Both the position numbers and the translations under genes were made by a program. A stretch of DNA of 64,000 nucleotides from Pseudomaricurvus sp. HS19 (GTDB lineage Bacteria; Pseudomonadota; Gammaproteobacteria; Pseudomonadales; Cellvibrionaceae): contig NZ_WVVW01000001.1 of the NCBI RefSeq assembly GCF_009857815.1, positions 248,001 to 312,000 of the forward strand. Reading direction: 5' to 3'. Positions 1-8,872 of the stretch are shown one piece after another; the stretch's first letter is position 1, and each line of letters starts with the position of its first letter. The notes below the pieces were generated by a model that made no database searches, had not been told where the DNA came from, and worked only from the letters and a program-made list of their open reading frames with translations.

Positions 1-490
1 TGACCACCACGTCACCGGGTTTGGTACCCGCATCGGTGACCACGGCGCGCCAGGCCGTGACGCCGGCACAGGTGAGGGTGGCGGCCTGTGCATAGTCCAG
101 GTTCGTTGGCGCGGCAGTAAAGTGAGTTGCCGGACGGGTGACGGTTTCGCAGGCAAAACCGTCGGCGGGACCGCCCGGTGATGCAGTCAACTGTGAGCGC
201 TCGATGTGACCGTCCGGCCAGGTGGGGTGGAAAGTGCTGATGACCCGGTCCCCCGTTTTGAATTCAGTCACTGCGTCGCCGACAGCAATTACTTCACCGG
301 CGGCATCCGAAAGGGGAATCAACCCATCCCGCACCGGGAAAAAGCCATTGACCACCAGACTGTCGCGAAAGTTAAGCGATGCCGCACGTACGCGCACGCT
401 GATTTCGCCACGGCCGGGTGCCGGTGCCTGGCTGCTGCACAGTCGCAGGTTATCGACGCTCGCCGGTTGGTGCAGGCGCACAGTATTCAT
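1..490 (-). CDS. Zinc-type alcohol dehydrogenase / quinone oxidoreductase-like protein (3' end cut by window edge)
   Basis: The reverse strand reads in frame from an ATG at 490 to the left edge, giving about 163 residues of the N-terminal half. The reading shows a GroES-like MDR fold: LNFRDSLVVNGFFP near residues 40-53, then DAAGEVIAVGDAV and GDRV, and at the cut end the start of the cofactor region (AATLTCAGVTAWRAV). These are typical of medium-chain dehydrogenases that reduce quinones or enones with NADPH. No structural zinc-cysteine lobe is visible in the part present, which favours the quinone-oxidoreductase/zeta-crystallin-like branch. It is divergent from the TonB receptor at 871. The substrate cannot be inferred. 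Confidence 0.8.
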   Translation of the reverse strand, partial: MNTVRLHQPASVDNLRLCSSQAPAPGRGEISVRVRAASLNFRDSLVVNGFFPVRDGLIPLSDAAGEVIAVGDAVTEFKTGDRVISTFHPTWPDGHIERSQLTASPGGPADGFACETVTRPATHFTAAPTNLDYAQAATLTCAGVTAWRAVVTDAGTKPGDVVV

Positions 491-870
491 GTAGATCCAC
501 TCCATAAAATTCGCGCTTAGGTTAACGGAAAGGTATGGCTGCTGCCACGCTGCCAGCAGCCATTTTCCCGTCAGGCTCATTTGATGTCCGGACAAGGTGA
601 TGCTGGCTAAACAGTGATTCGCGATTGGTCACATTTCATTCGTTAAATGATTAACCAATTACAAACTCGCCTGCTTAGCATGCTGCCACCTGAAATTGAC
701 CGGATTTTATTTTTGTCCGGACTCATTCAGCAATAACGATAAAAGCTTGAGCATCGATCATCCCCGCTTTGCCGGTGACAATAAATTTATAACTAAGAAA
801 GCCCCCAAACGGCGGTGGGCAGATATTGCCTCGTCACTGCTGCCGGTTTGGAATACTGGAGAATCCGATC
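491..870. other. Intergenic region between divergent dehydrogenase and TonB receptor genes
   Basis: There is no convincing gene in this 380-bp stretch; the short frames that cross it have no recognisable content. It must hold the promoters of both divergent genes. The only structure I can point to is the AT-rich inverted repeat at 624-659, listed separately. Confidence 0.6.
624..659. promoter_or_regulatory. Imperfect inverted repeat, possible operator
   Basis: Outer arms ATTGGT (624-629) and ACCAAT (654-659) match perfectly, and an inner pair CATTT/AAATG extends the symmetry. It lies in an AT-rich patch between two divergent genes, where a regulator would bind. No adjacent regulator gene is present, so the role is inferred from position and symmetry only. 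Confidence 0.35.
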
Positions 871-3252
871 ATGAAGACCACATCAAAACCCGTGGCCAGC
901 TTGCGCCATTCCTGGCAGCTTGCCCACCTTGCCCTTGCCGTGGCCGCAGCAGGTTCAGCGCCGGCGGCGCTCGCACAGCAACAGGCGATGAATCTCGAAG
1001 AAGTAGTTGTGACGGCCCGCCGCCGTGAAGAGAACCTGCAGGATGTCCCGATTGCAGTGACCGCGATGAGCGAGGATTTTCTTCGCACCCAGAACGTCGG
1101 TCAGATCGAGGATCTGGGTACCAAGGTTCCCTCCTTGCGTATTTCCGGCGCCGGCGGCTCACTCAATGAGCCGATTATTTCCCTGCGTGGCCAGCGTCCG
1201 GCAGAGGCAGCCTTTAACCAGGACCAGGCTGTTCCTATCTACTTCAATGAAATCGTGATGGCGCCTACCCAGGGCAGCAACCTTGGTATGTACGACCTGC
1301 AAAGTGTACAGGTTCTGAAAGGGCCACAGGGCACACTCTTCGGTCGTAACAGTACCGGTGGTGCCGTACTGATGTCGCCCAAGCGCCCGGGCAGGGAGTT
1401 AGGTGGTTACGCGGAGATCAAGGTCGGTGATTACGACCTGGTGGGCTTTGAAGGGGCTGTTGATGTTCCGGTCAATGACAACCTGCAGATGCGTATTGCG
1501 GGGCGCAAGCTGGATCGTGATGGTTACCAGAAAAACGTTGCCAACAATGAACTGAACGGCAAGACCTACGGTGATGAGCATTCCGAAGGTGTACGCCTGA
1601 GCGTTAATTTTGAAAACGATGCACTGACCAACCTGACAGTGCTGGCGTTTGATGAAAATGATATTCGCGCTGCGGTTCCTGTACCGGGGCCTTATAACGG
1701 CAGTACCGGCCTCGGAGCCTACGCGGCCGCCGGATTCCTGCCTGATTGGGCTGCCGGCGTCGAGCGCCAACTGAAGCGTGATGACCCGTGGAAGATTGAA
1801 AGTGATGTGGACGCCAAGGAGTACGTGAAAAACGTATTCGGCTCCAACACTACCGAGTTTGAAATCACTGATGACCTGAGCATCAAGAATGTAATGGGTT
1901 ACCGCAAGGTTAACTTCGAGACCGCATCTGATGTTGACGGTACTGCCTTCCCGGGTTGGGGAACTTATACGCCGGGTGCGCCAGGCGTGACAACCGTTCC
2001 CCGCCCGACTGAATTGCAGTCAGAGTTTTTCAGCGAAGAGCTGCAATTGCTGGGCAGCGCGTTTAATGAGCGCCTGGACTGGATTATCGGTGCCTACTGG
2101 TCGAAAACCGATGCCACCCAGGATTACCTGGTGCAACAGGCACCGGGCAGCTATGACACTGGTATCAGTACCTCTGTAAACACCTCTACCGGTGTCTTCG
2201 GCGAAGCGACCTATGCGTTTAGTGATGAGTGGTCTGTGACCGCCGGCTTGCGCCAGAGTTGGGATGAGCGGGAGATCACGGTCAGCAAGTGGAATGACCT
2301 GGATCGTACCAATTGCCGGGTCACCGGAGAGGGTGGGGTGGCGCTGCCAGACTGTGCCCGTACCGTTGATGAAAAATTTGACGAGCCAACGGGTCGCCTC
2401 TCGGTTAACTACACCCCGCTGGATGACATGATGATCTACGCCAGTGTGTCAACGGGCTATCGCGCCGGTGGCTTCAACACTCGCGGAACCAACGATGCGA
2501 CCCTGCAGCCTTTCGATCAGGAGGTGGTGACCACCTATGAGATCGGTAACAAGGCCGACTGGGACATTGCCGGTGTGCCGGTTCGATCGAATGTGGCTGT
2601 TTACTGGCAGGATTACGAAGACATCCATCACACCCGCTCTTTCTATGAAAGCGGTATCCTGGTTACCCGGACTGAAAATGCCGCGGAAGCAGAGATCAAG
2701 GGTTTCGAAGCTGATCTGACGGTAATGCCCACCGATGACCTGCGCCTGACATTGTCCTACTCCTACGTGGACGCGCAATACAAGGAGAAAAAGGATCTGA
2801 TTGGCGGTGTGGAGATCGATACGTCGGATAACGAGTTCCCCTACATTCCGGAGCAGTCCCTGACGGCCTCTGTGGCCTATACCTTGCCAATCGACGCCAG
2901 CCTGGGTGAGATGAGCGTTCTGGTCAGTTACTACTGGCAGGATGAAATGGCCACCCATCCCCTTATCGATCAGTTCGATATCATGCCTGGCACCTTTACA
3001 CCCACCTGGTCTGAGGACGACGTTGCGAGGATGACCGACTACTCCGAGGCGGATGATTACAGTGTCTGGAACCTGCGCTACGACTGGCGCAATGTTATGG
3101 GCTCGGACTTCGACCTGGCGGCGTATGTTAATAACGCGACCGATGAAGAGTACATCCTCGGCGGTCTGAACGTGGTCGACAGTGGCGGTTACGCCGGTGC
3201 CATGTATGGCGCCCCCCGCACCATTGGTGCGTCACTGCGTTACAGTTTCTGA
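871..3252 (+). CDS. TonB-dependent outer membrane receptor
   Basis: This 793-residue protein imports a bound ligand across the outer membrane using energy from TonB. ATG 871 is preferred over the upstream frame because it begins a clear signal peptide (MKTTSKPVASLRH, a hydrophobic stretch, then AALAQQQ). A TonB box (EEVVVTARRRE, about residues 42-52) follows, then a plug domain with the conserved VLKGPQGTLFGRNSTGG (about 150-166). The remainder is a 22-strand-type barrel that ends in aromatic SLRYSF, as outer-membrane porins do. The EEVVVTARRREENLQDVP start is typical of the large receptor families of marine and sphingomonad-like bacteria that take up hydrophobic or glycan ligands. The ligand is unknown. 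It looks monocistronic, followed by a terminator at 3378. Confidence 0.95.
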   Translation: MKTTSKPVASLRHSWQLAHLALAVAAAGSAPAALAQQQAMNLEEVVVTARRREENLQDVPIAVTAMSEDFLRTQNVGQIEDLGTKVPSLRISGAGGSLNEPIISLRGQRPAEAAFNQDQAVPIYFNEIVMAPTQGSNLGMYDLQSVQVLKGPQGTLFGRNSTGGAVLMSPKRPGRELGGYAEIKVGDYDLVGFEGAVDVPVNDNLQMRIAGRKLDRDGYQKNVANNELNGKTYGDEHSEGVRLSVNFENDALTNLTVLAFDENDIRAAVPVPGPYNGSTGLGAYAAAGFLPDWAAGVERQLKRDDPWKIESDVDAKEYVKNVFGSNTTEFEITDDLSIKNVMGYRKVNFETASDVDGTAFPGWGTYTPGAPGVTTVPRPTELQSEFFSEELQLLGSAFNERLDWIIGAYWSKTDATQDYLVQQAPGSYDTGISTSVNTSTGVFGEATYAFSDEWSVTAGLRQSWDEREITVSKWNDLDRTNCRVTGEGGVALPDCARTVDEKFDEPTGRLSVNYTPLDDMMIYASVSTGYRAGGFNTRGTNDATLQPFDQEVVTTYEIGNKADWDIAGVPVRSNVAVYWQDYEDIHHTRSFYESGILVTRTENAAEAEIKGFEADLTVMPTDDLRLTLSYSYVDAQYKEKKDLIGGVEIDTSDNEFPYIPEQSLTASVAYTLPIDASLGEMSVLVSYYWQDEMATHPLIDQFDIMPGTFTPTWSEDDVARMTDYSEADDYSVWNLRYDWRNVMGSDFDLAAYVNNATDEEYILGGLNVVDSGGYAGAMYGAPRTIGASLRYSF

Positions 3253-3377
3253 TCCTGGTCATACGGCAGGGCCGGGCCCCGGTGCAATCGCGGGTTCCGG
3301 CTGCTGCCAACCTCTCAGTCTACTGAAGAGCGCTCCTTCTCCTCAGTGTATTTGGTCCTTGTGACCAAAGCTGTCTT

Positions 3378-3404
3378 GGGCCACACATTCTGTGGCCCTT
3401 TTTT
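3378..3404 (+). terminator. Rho-independent terminator after TonB receptor
   Basis: GGGCCACA (3378-3385) pairs perfectly with TGTGGCCC (3391-3398) around a 5-nt loop and is followed by six T residues. It lies 125 bp after the receptor stop codon. Confidence 0.85.
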
Positions 3405-3530
3405 ATTCTCCGCTTCTTTTCCTGATAAAAAGCATCGTTGGCAGCCGATGAGTGGTTCGGCGGCTGGCAGTGCTCCAAAGCGGTATCGGAATCCGGCATA
3501 ATCGTCCGCTCTGGAATTCGAGTACCAACC

Positions 3531-4430
3531 ATGACCAGCCTGATCTACGACCCCATCTACAGTCAGTTGAACCTGCCGGCCGGGCACCGTTTTCCAATTG
3601 AGAAGTATCGAAAACTATACGAGAAGCTGCTCTCGGAGGGGGTGCCAGCGGCGGGCTTTTTGAGGCCAACCGCGTTGCGGCCCGAACAGGTGCAGGGTCC
3701 TTTGTCGCCCGCTTATGTTGCAGACTTTGTAGCAGGAGGGTTGGACGACAAAGCCGTGCGCAAGATGGGTTTCCCCTGGTCTCCGATTCTGGTTGCCCGC
3801 ACTCTGACCGCAGTAGCGGGCACCATACTGGCAGGTATGGAATCGCTGCAGCAGGGCAGCGCCATCAACCTCAGTGGCGGCTATCATCATGCCTTTTACG
3901 ATCATGGTTCAGGTTTCTGCATTTTTAATGACTTGTGGTTAAGTGCACTCAACCTGATCCAGCAGCCGACGATAAATCGGGTGTTGATATTTGATTGTGA
4001 TGTACATCAGGGAGATGGTACGGCCAGTCTGGCACAGGGGCATGAGCAGATCTTTACGGTGTCGATTCATGGAGAGAAGAATTTCCCCTTTGTTAAGCAG
4101 CGCTCCGATTGGGACGTCTCGCTGGACAAGGGCGTTGGAGATGATGAATACCTGACTTGCGTGGACAGCACCCTGCGAGAAGCCATTGACCGCTTCCGTC
4201 CAGATGCGGTGATCTACGATGCCGGTGCCGATATCTTCAGCGGCGACGAACTGGGCCATTTTGAGGTCACACTTGGAGGCGTGCTACGGCGCGACCAGTT
4301 GGTGTTTGAGGCCTGCGAACAGGCTGGGTTACCAGTGTCGGCGGTGATTGGCGGTGGTTACCAGCGGGATATTGATGCGCTGGTGGAAGTACACCTGCAG
4401 CTGTTTCGTGCTGCAGGCGTCGTCGCCTGA
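3531..4430 (+). CDS. Histone deacetylase family protein (class IV-like)
   Basis: This 299-residue protein is a zinc-dependent hydrolase of the arginase/deacetylase fold. In bacteria such proteins remove acyl groups from small amines or lysine side chains. The paired histidines lie in GGYHHAF (H119, H120). The zinc ligands are visible as D157 and H159 in FDCDVHQGDG and D234 in YDAGADIF, and a GGGY tyrosine follows near residue 288. The compact form, without a long loop region, resembles the HDAC11-like bacterial group. ATG 3531 is chosen because the family alignment (MTSLIYDP) starts there; the longer upstream frame is unlike the family. It is convergent with the glutathione transferase gene, with one base between stop codons. 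The substrate is unknown. Confidence 0.9.
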   Translation: MTSLIYDPIYSQLNLPAGHRFPIEKYRKLYEKLLSEGVPAAGFLRPTALRPEQVQGPLSPAYVADFVAGGLDDKAVRKMGFPWSPILVARTLTAVAGTILAGMESLQQGSAINLSGGYHHAFYDHGSGFCIFNDLWLSALNLIQQPTINRVLIFDCDVHQGDGTASLAQGHEQIFTVSIHGEKNFPFVKQRSDWDVSLDKGVGDDEYLTCVDSTLREAIDRFRPDAVIYDAGADIFSGDELGHFEVTLGGVLRRDQLVFEACEQAGLPVSAVIGGGYQRDIDALVEVHLQLFRAAGVVA

Positions 4431-4431
4431 T

Positions 4432-5040
4432 TCAGGCCTGGGCTGATGGGCGGCCCGATACCAGCTGGTGCCACAACTGCAGGTGGGGCCACTCGTCAGA
4501 GAGCCGTATTTTGGCCACCTTGGCGAAATCCACCGCGCACAGCAGGCTGATGTCGGCAACACTGAAATAATCCCCCACCAGATAAGAGTTATTGGTGAGG
4601 TGCCGGTCCAGCTGGTCGAGATAAGCACGGGCGTTTTTGGCGCTTTCTTCGCCCCACACCGGTATCGGCGTCATACGATCCTTGAAAATGCCTGCACCAT
4701 GCTGCACGGCAAACATTAACGGCTGGATAAAGAAGAATTCCACCTGCCGGTTCCACATCTCTACCTGGGCCTTCTCCAGTGGTGTGCGCCCGAACAGCGG
4801 GGGCTCAGGCTGCAACTCCTCAAAGTAGCGGCAAATGGCAACGCTCTCGCCAATACAGGTACCGTCGTCCAGTTCCAGGAAGGGGACCTTGGTGGAGGGG
4901 TTCTTGGCGCGCAGGGCAGGGGAGAGGTTCTCGCCACCCATTACATCCAGCTCGACGTACTGCATGTCGATGCCTTTTTCGGCCAGGAATATACGCACCC
5001 GGCGGGGATTGGGAGCGACCCTGGCCTCATAGATCTTCAT
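4432..5040 (-). CDS. Glutathione S-transferase family protein
   Basis: This protein of 202 residues has an N-terminal thioredoxin-fold domain (about 1-80) with KVPFLELDDGTCIGES, containing the cis-proline and the glutathione-contacting ES pair. A helical C-terminal domain includes the N-capping region VADISLLCAVDFA. The start at 5040 gives the standard opening MKIYEARVAPNPRRVRIFLAEKG; longer upstream frames lack family similarity. It likely conjugates or reduces electrophiles with glutathione in the cytoplasm. It is divergent from serC. Confidence 0.9.
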   Translation of the reverse strand: MKIYEARVAPNPRRVRIFLAEKGIDMQYVELDVMGGENLSPALRAKNPSTKVPFLELDDGTCIGESVAICRYFEELQPEPPLFGRTPLEKAQVEMWNRQVEFFFIQPLMFAVQHGAGIFKDRMTPIPVWGEESAKNARAYLDQLDRHLTNNSYLVGDYFSVADISLLCAVDFAKVAKIRLSDEWPHLQLWHQLVSGRPSAQA

Positions 5041-5204
5041 TGTTATTCTCCTGTTCAGTGGCATAACGGGTGCCAGGTTGACCGCTCCTGCGGGCAATGC
5101 GGCAGCGCCGTTGGCATAGCATGGTGCAGGCACTGCACAAATGCCATAAAGCTGGCATAATCGCACCCCCTGAAACCCATGCAACCTTGACAAGAGAACC
5201 CCTT

Positions 5205-6323
5205 ATGCAGCCTCAGGTCAAACCCGCTAATCCCAATTTCTCCTCCGGTCCCTGCAGCAAGCGTCCCGGCTACGACGTTTCCAAACTGCAGCTGGATACG
5301 CTGGGTCGCTCCCACCGTTCCAGCCTCGGCAAGGCCGCACTGGGTAAAGCCTGCTCGCAGACCGCAGAACTGCTGGGGCTGCCTGAGGGATACCGCGTAG
5401 GCGTGGTGCCGGCCTCTGATACCGGCGCGGTAGAGATGGCCCTGTGGTCGCTGCTGGGCTCCCGCCCGGTGGATGTGGTGCATTGGGAGTCCTTCGGCAC
5501 TGGCTGGCACACCGACATCATCAAGCAGCTGAAGCTGGATAATGTCACTTCCCTGACTGCCGACTATGGCCTGCTGCCAGAGCTGGAGAAGGTGAATTTT
5601 GATCACGATGTGGTCTTTACCTGGAACGGTACTACCTCCGGTGTCAAAGTCCCCAACGGCGACTGGATTGCGGATGACCGTGCCGGCCTTACCATCTGTG
5701 ACGCCACCTCTGCAGTGTTCGCCATGGAGATGCCCTGGGAAAAGCTGGATGTAGTGACCTTCTCCTGGCAGAAGGTGCTGGGCGGTGAAGGTGCCCACGG
5801 TATGCTGATCCTGAGCCCACGCGCTGTTGAGCGTCTGGAGAGCTACACCCCGAGCTGGCCTATGCCCAAGATCTTCCGCATGACCAAGGGTGGCAAACTG
5901 ATTGAAGGTATCTTCAAGGGCGAAACCATCAATACCCCCTCCATGCTGTGTGTGGCGGATTACCTGGACGCTCTCGACTGGGTGGAAGGCATGGGTGGCG
6001 TGGCCAGGGCGATTGCCAAATCCGAAGAGAACCTGGCGGTGGTTGAGGCCTTCGTCGACAGCCGCGACTGGATTCACTTCCTGGCCGACGACAAGACCAT
6101 CCGCTCCAACACCAGTATCTGCCTGACCCTGGACGCTACCGCGGAACAGGTGAAAGCCATGATCAAGCTGCTGGCCGATGAGGGTGTCGCTTACGACATC
6201 GGCGCCTATCGCGATGCCCCCGATGGCCTGCGCCTGTGGGGTGGGGCAACCGTGGAGAAGGCCGATCTGGAGGCACTGATGCCCTGGATCGATTGGGCCT
6301 ACCAGCAAGTGACTGCTGCCTGA
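5205..6323 (+). CDS. serC: Phosphoserine aminotransferase (longer alphaproteobacterial/Methanosarcina-type form)
   Basis: This enzyme of 372 residues uses pyridoxal phosphate to transaminate 3-phosphohydroxypyruvate with glutamate, step two of serine synthesis. The opening [15 protein letters not shown] and the lysine region [15 protein letters not shown] (the PLP Schiff-base lysine) identify it. Features such as [12 protein letters not shown] and [12 protein letters not shown] match the longer SerC type rather than the E. coli type usual in gammaproteobacteria. ATG 5205 is selected because homology starts there. A hairpin follows (6334), and serA begins 117 bp downstream, so partial read-through into a serine operon is likely. 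Confidence 0.93.
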   Translation: MQPQVKPANPNFSSGPCSKRPGYDVSKLQLDTLGRSHRSSLGKAALGKACSQTAELLGLPEGYRVGVVPASDTGAVEMALWSLLGSRPVDVVHWESFGTGWHTDIIKQLKLDNVTSLTADYGLLPELEKVNFDHDVVFTWNGTTSGVKVPNGDWIADDRAGLTICDATSAVFAMEMPWEKLDVVTFSWQKVLGGEGAHGMLILSPRAVERLESYTPSWPMPKIFRMTKGGKLIEGIFKGETINTPSMLCVADYLDALDWVEGMGGVARAIAKSEENLAVVEAFVDSRDWIHFLADDKTIRSNTSICLTLDATAEQVKAMIKLLADEGVAYDIGAYRDAPDGLRLWGGATVEKADLEALMPWIDWAYQQVTAA

Positions 6324-6333
6324 TAACAGCCGC

Positions 6334-6362
6334 AAAGCCAGATTCGTTGAGTCTGGCTTTTT
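6334..6362 (+). terminator. Hairpin terminator or attenuator between serC and serA
   Basis: AAAGCCAGA (6334-6342) pairs with TCTGGCTTT (6352-6360) around a 9-nt loop and ends in a short T run. It lies between two genes of one pathway, so it may reduce rather than block transcription into serA. Confidence 0.65.
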
Positions 6363-6440
6363 GCTATTTGAGCTACTGCTTTTGCTCACCCAATATACCA
6401 ACAGTCCAGCAGGGACTGAGCCAATAATAAGGAGTACGAC

Positions 6441-7613
6441 ATGTACCGTATCAAGACCTACAACGCCATTTCCCCCAAGGGCCTGAACCGTTTCAGCCGT
6501 GACACCTACGAAGTTTCCAGCGAGTGCTCCACTCCCGACGCCTACCTGTTGCGCAGCCATAAGCTGCATGGAGAGACAATCCCGGGAGGCCTGAAGGCGG
6601 TAGCTCGCGCCGGTGCCGGTGTGAACAATATCCCGGTAGCGGACTACACCAAGGCGGGTATTTGCGTCTTCAATACGCCTGGCGCCAATGCCAATGCGGT
6701 TAAGGAGCTGGTATTGGCGGGACTGTTGCTCAGCTCGCGGGACATCGTCGGTGGCATGAACTACTCCCAGAGCCTGACTGACATGACCGATGCCGCGGAA
6801 ATGGGCGCGCTGCTGGAAAAAGAGAAGAAGCGCTTTGCCGGTAACGAACTCTACGGCCGCACCCTCGGGGTGGTGGGCTTGGGAGCCATTGGGTCCATGG
6901 TGGCGGAGATGGCGCTGGCCATGGGCATGAACGTGGTGGGCTTTGACCCGGCGCTGTCGGTGGAAGCGGCCTGGCGCCTGCCCAGTCAGGTGGAGCGGGC
7001 GGAAAACCTGCCATCGCTGCTGTCCCGCTCTGACTACATCACCCTGCATGTGCCGGCGCTGGATGTCACCCGTCATATGATTAATGCCGACAGCCTGAAG
7101 TCCGTTAAAACCGGGGCTGTGCTGCTCAACTTTGCCCGCGACGCTATTGTGGATGCCCACGCTGTGGTGGCTTCCCTGGATGAGAAGCAGCTGGGCAAAT
7201 ACGTCTGCGACTTCCCTGAGCCCTGCCTGCTGGGCCGTGCCGATGTACTGGCCATGCCGCACATTGGCGCCAGTACCGAAGAGGCGGAAGAGAACTGCGC
7301 CATTATGGCGGCGGATCAGGTAAAGGATTATCTGGAGAACGGCAATATCCGCAATTCAGTCAACTTTCCTGCCATCAACCTGCCACGGGCAGAAGGCCAT
7401 CGCATCACCTTCGTTAACGACAACGTCTCCGGTGTGCTGGGCCATGTGCTGTCGATTTTCACCGACAATCACATCAACGTGCTGGATATGATGAACAAGA
7501 GCCGCGGCGATGTGGCCTACAACATCATTGATGTGGAGCAGGCGCCCCATCCGGAGCTGCTGCAGGCCATCCTGCAGGTGGAGCATGTGATCGCCGCGCG
7601 TTTCCTGGATTAA
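6441..7613 (+). CDS. serA: D-3-phosphoglycerate dehydrogenase
   Basis: This enzyme of 390 residues oxidises 3-phosphoglycerate with NAD+, the committed step of serine synthesis. The NAD-binding Rossmann motif GVVGLGAIGSMVAEMALAMG lies at about 143-162. The catalytic region includes NFARDAIVD (active-site Arg) and MPHIGAST (active-site His). An ACT domain fills roughly residues 318-390 (HRITFVNDNVSGVLGHVLS), the usual site for feedback by serine. A ribosome site AAGGAG lies just before ATG 6441. It sits directly after serC and is followed at 18 bp by a NIF3-like gene. Confidence 0.95.
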   Translation: MYRIKTYNAISPKGLNRFSRDTYEVSSECSTPDAYLLRSHKLHGETIPGGLKAVARAGAGVNNIPVADYTKAGICVFNTPGANANAVKELVLAGLLLSSRDIVGGMNYSQSLTDMTDAAEMGALLEKEKKRFAGNELYGRTLGVVGLGAIGSMVAEMALAMGMNVVGFDPALSVEAAWRLPSQVERAENLPSLLSRSDYITLHVPALDVTRHMINADSLKSVKTGAVLLNFARDAIVDAHAVVASLDEKQLGKYVCDFPEPCLLGRADVLAMPHIGASTEEAEENCAIMAADQVKDYLENGNIRNSVNFPAINLPRAEGHRITFVNDNVSGVLGHVLSIFTDNHINVLDMMNKSRGDVAYNIIDVEQAPHPELLQAILQVEHVIAARFLD

Positions 7614-7631
7614 GGGCAACGGGGCAGGGGC

Positions 7632-7958
7632 ATGACAGCGAAACTCTACAAGCTCGCCTTCTTTGTGCCGGAGAGCCACCTGGAAGTGGTGAAGGCTGCG
7701 GTGTTTGCCTCCGGCGCCGGCCGTATCGGTGACTACGACAGCTGTTGCTGGCAGGTGCTGGGGGAGGGGCAGTTCCGACCTCTGCCCGGCAGCAACCCCT
7801 ATATCGGGGCTATGGGCAGTGTCGAGAGGGTGGCGGAGTACAAGGTGGAGATGGTGTGTGCAGGGAACCACATTCGCGGCGCGGTGGCGGCCCTTAAACT
7901 GGCGCACCCCTATGAAGAGCCAGCCTATGATGTCTGGCTGCTGGAAAGCGGGTTCTGA
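7632..7958 (+). CDS. Small NIF3/YqfO C-terminal-like protein
   Basis: This short protein (108 residues) opens MTAKLYKLAFFVPESHLEVVK and closes with RGAVAALKLAHPYEEPAYDVW. Those features match the insert domain of the NIF3/YqfO family (a CutA-like ferredoxin fold) that also occurs as a free-standing protein. No enzymatic residues are evident. It follows serA with only 18 bp between and has a purine-rich site (GGGGCAGGGGC) before the ATG, so it is probably co-transcribed with the serine genes. The molecular function is not known. Confidence 0.75.
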   Translation: MTAKLYKLAFFVPESHLEVVKAAVFASGAGRIGDYDSCCWQVLGEGQFRPLPGSNPYIGAMGSVERVAEYKVEMVCAGNHIRGAVAALKLAHPYEEPAYDVWLLESGF

Positions 7959-7979
7959 GTAGCGGGCAGGCGGCGGGTG

Positions 7980-8534
7980 TTACTGGCCTTGGCCCGCCGG
8001 GCGTTTACGGTAGATAGCTTCACTGCGTACAGGAAAGTTGCCGCTTTTACGATCGGCAAAGTAGTACTCCAGGGTTTTGCGCATCACCGGGAAAGCCAGT
8101 TCGTCCCAGGGGATCTCGTCCTCGGTAAACAGCGCGACTTCCAGTGATTCCGGGCCCGGGCCAAAGTCCAGGTCCGTCAGCTCACCCTTGAAAATCATAT
8201 AGACCTGGTTGATCTCCGGCAGGCTGAAGAGTGTGTAGAGCCCATCCAGTTTCATCCGCGCCCGCGCCTCTTCCCAGGATTCACGCAGCGCACCTTCCTC
8301 GGTACTTTCACCGTTCTCCATAAAGCCGGCAGGCAGGGTCCAGTAGCCGTAACGGGGCTCAATGGCCCGCTTGCACAGCAGCACCCTGTCTTCATGCAGG
8401 GGCAGGCAGCCGGCAATGATGTTGGGGTTCTGGTAGTGGATGGTGTCGCAGGACGGGCACACATGGCGGTGGCGGTCATCACCGGCGGGAATGGCAAGTG
8501 CTACGGCGGCTCCACACTGACTGCAAAACTTCAT
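7980..8534 (-). CDS. Nudix hydrolase with N-terminal zinc ribbon
   Basis: This protein of 184 residues cleaves a nucleoside diphosphate linked to another moiety; the substrate is not determined by sequence. It begins with a zinc ribbon formed by CSQC (residues 4-7) and CPSC (about 27-30). The Nudix box follows as GFMENGESTEEGALRESWEEA, with the REXXEE catalytic core present. It is shorter than NudC and lacks the second NADH-pyrophosphatase half, so I call it only a zinc-ribbon Nudix protein. ATG 8534 is preferred over the upstream frame because the zinc ribbon starts right there. Confidence 0.9.
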   Translation of the reverse strand: MKFCSQCGAAVALAIPAGDDRHRHVCPSCDTIHYQNPNIIAGCLPLHEDRVLLCKRAIEPRYGYWTLPAGFMENGESTEEGALRESWEEARARMKLDGLYTLFSLPEINQVYMIFKGELTDLDFGPGPESLEVALFTEDEIPWDELAFPVMRKTLEYYFADRKSGNFPVRSEAIYRKRPAGQGQ

Positions 8535-8872
8535 GGATCTTTCCGGTACTGGGGTGAAGGCGTGATTATACGGGAGAATGCGCGACTGAATCTCGTTTGC
8601 CTGCCAAAATTTGCCTGTTGGCACTCCTCCCCGGGGTATCCCCAATGGCTATTTCGATGATCTAACTCATTGATCTGCATGGTAATGCAGGGAATCATTG
8701 GCTGTGGTTGTGGTCAAACCACCGAACCTGCCCGGCCACAAGGCCAGAAGGTCAACACCCCGGCGGCCGTGTGTTCGGCCGGGGCTTGTTTAAAGTGAGG
8801 TAAAGTCGCTGGAATATAGGCCAGTGACTGGTTACTGTTTAAGCATACACAGAGAACAGACAGCAGAATCCC
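8535..8872. other. Intergenic region between divergent Nudix genes
   Basis: No gene is seen in this 338-bp stretch. It holds two hairpin-forming stretches: CTGCAT/ATGCAG around 8676-8691, and CCCCGGC (8758-8764) pairing with GCCGGGG (8778-8784) followed by CTTGTTT. The second resembles a weak terminator or a leader hairpin ahead of the downstream Nudix gene. Promoters for both genes must lie here. Confidence 0.5.

Noticed and set aside
5055-7262. A 735-codon minus-strand open frame opposite serC and serA
   Set aside because: It is the antisense shadow of two well-supported genes and has the His/Gln/Gly-rich content typical of reversed GC-rich codons; no domain is recognisable.
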